From contig JAMCWI010000005.1 in assembly GCA_023481335.1 (NCBI GenBank), forward strand, positions 1 through 5,517: a stretch of DNA of 5,517 nucleotides, given 5' to 3'. This stretch comes from Bacillota bacterium. Its GTDB lineage: Bacteria; Bacillota; Desulfotomaculia; Desulfotomaculales; Desulfotomaculaceae. Position numbers and translations under genes: made by a program. The notes below the pieces were generated by a model. That model was not told the DNA's origin and did not search any database. It saw only the letters and a list, made by a program, of their open reading frames with translations. Shown piece by piece: positions 5,330 to 5,517 of the stretch. The first letter of the stretch is position 1, and each line of letters starts with the position of its first letter.

Positions 5330-5397
5330 ATGGGGTCAGGCTTTACTTTACTTTCTTCACAATGTTTGAAAATAAATTAAGGGTGTCGGCCCCTTAA
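5326..5397. repeat. REP-like repeat segment immediately after lonC
   Basis: TTAAATGGGGTCA (5326-5338) overlaps the lonC stop and matches TTAAATGGGGACA after rpsF (267-279) at 12 of 13 positions. It is followed by CTTTACTTTACTTTC (5341-5355), which holds TACTTTACTTT, the inverted copy of AAAGTAAAGTA at 300-310. Then comes a hairpin, TTAAGGG (5377-5383) with CCCTTAA (5391-5397). GTGTCGG occurs in both elements (341-347 and 5383-5389). No T run follows the hairpin, so it is a poor terminator. A matching right end of this element was not found, so its boundary is open. Confidence 0.5.
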
Positions 5398-5424
5398 CTA
5401 TCCTGAAAACAATGTTTTATCCAA

Positions 5425-5459
5425 CCCCCAACGGCACCGGCTGCAGGCCGGTCCGGGGG
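5425..5459. repeat. GC-rich nested palindrome near the window end
   Basis: ACCGGC (5436-5441) pairs with GCCGGT (5447-5452) around TGCAG. Outer CCCCC (5425-5429) pairs with GGGGG (5455-5459), with unpaired bases between. It shares the near-palindrome CCGGTCCGG (5448-5456) with the hairpin upstream of ssb (394-402). No gene call is supported in 5398-5517: short frames are open to the edge on both strands but lack a ribosome binding site and recognisable protein features. The expected neighbour dnaB is not seen. Confidence 0.4.
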
Positions 5460-5517
5460 ATTATCCGCAGCGGCGCGGAGCACTGGCTGCGTTTCATAGC
5501 GCGTGCAGGCATGCAGA

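Noticed and set aside
5412..5517. Plus-strand frame from ATG 5412 open to the edge, and a minus-strand frame entering from the edge and stopping near 5394
   Set aside because: Neither has a ribosome binding site or recognisable domain in view; both run through a strong palindrome, so coding cannot be supported.

Overview
The window looks like chromosome of a spore-forming member of the Bacillota, most likely the Peptococcaceae/Desulfotomaculum-Pelotomaculum branch. The reasons are the gene order rpsF-ssb-rpsR, then MazG-like, yybS (DUF2232), rplI and a LonC-type protease; strong GGAGG-like ribosome binding sites; two probable TTG starts; and proteins that resemble that group. This assignment comes from recognising families and gene order by eye, not from a search.

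Layout. Bases 1-264 are the 3' part of rpsF (ribosomal protein S6). Bases 265-463 hold a 107-bp inverted-repeat-bounded insertion and a separate strong hairpin, followed by ssb (464-883). Bases 884-1143 are an unusually long, hairpin-rich spacer before rpsR (1144-1374). A strong intrinsic terminator at 1393-1432 closes this first operon. An AT-rich leader (1433-1609) precedes a second cluster: a small MazG-like gene (1610-1927), the membrane protein yybS (1933-2877), rplI (2914-3360) and lonC (3392-5329). These four genes are closely packed and probably co-transcribed. After lonC lies a second piece of the same repeat type seen after rpsF, then GC-rich palindromic DNA to the window end. No gene there can be named.

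How it fits together. S6, S18 and L9 are ribosomal proteins; S6 and S18 form a heterodimer on the 30S platform. SSB coats single-stranded DNA. This mixed translation/replication neighbourhood is widespread in bacteria, and in many Bacillota it continues into dnaB. YybS is a multi-pass membrane protein of unknown role. LonC is an AAA+ Lon-family protease confined to some endospore formers.

The points most worth a second look are the possible multi-branched RNA fold in the ssb-rpsR spacer, the related repeat elements flanking the locus just after the stops of rpsF and lonC, and the unassigned palindromic right end. I do not see a clearly new multi-gene system; the genes themselves are ordinary housekeeping and sporulation-associated families.
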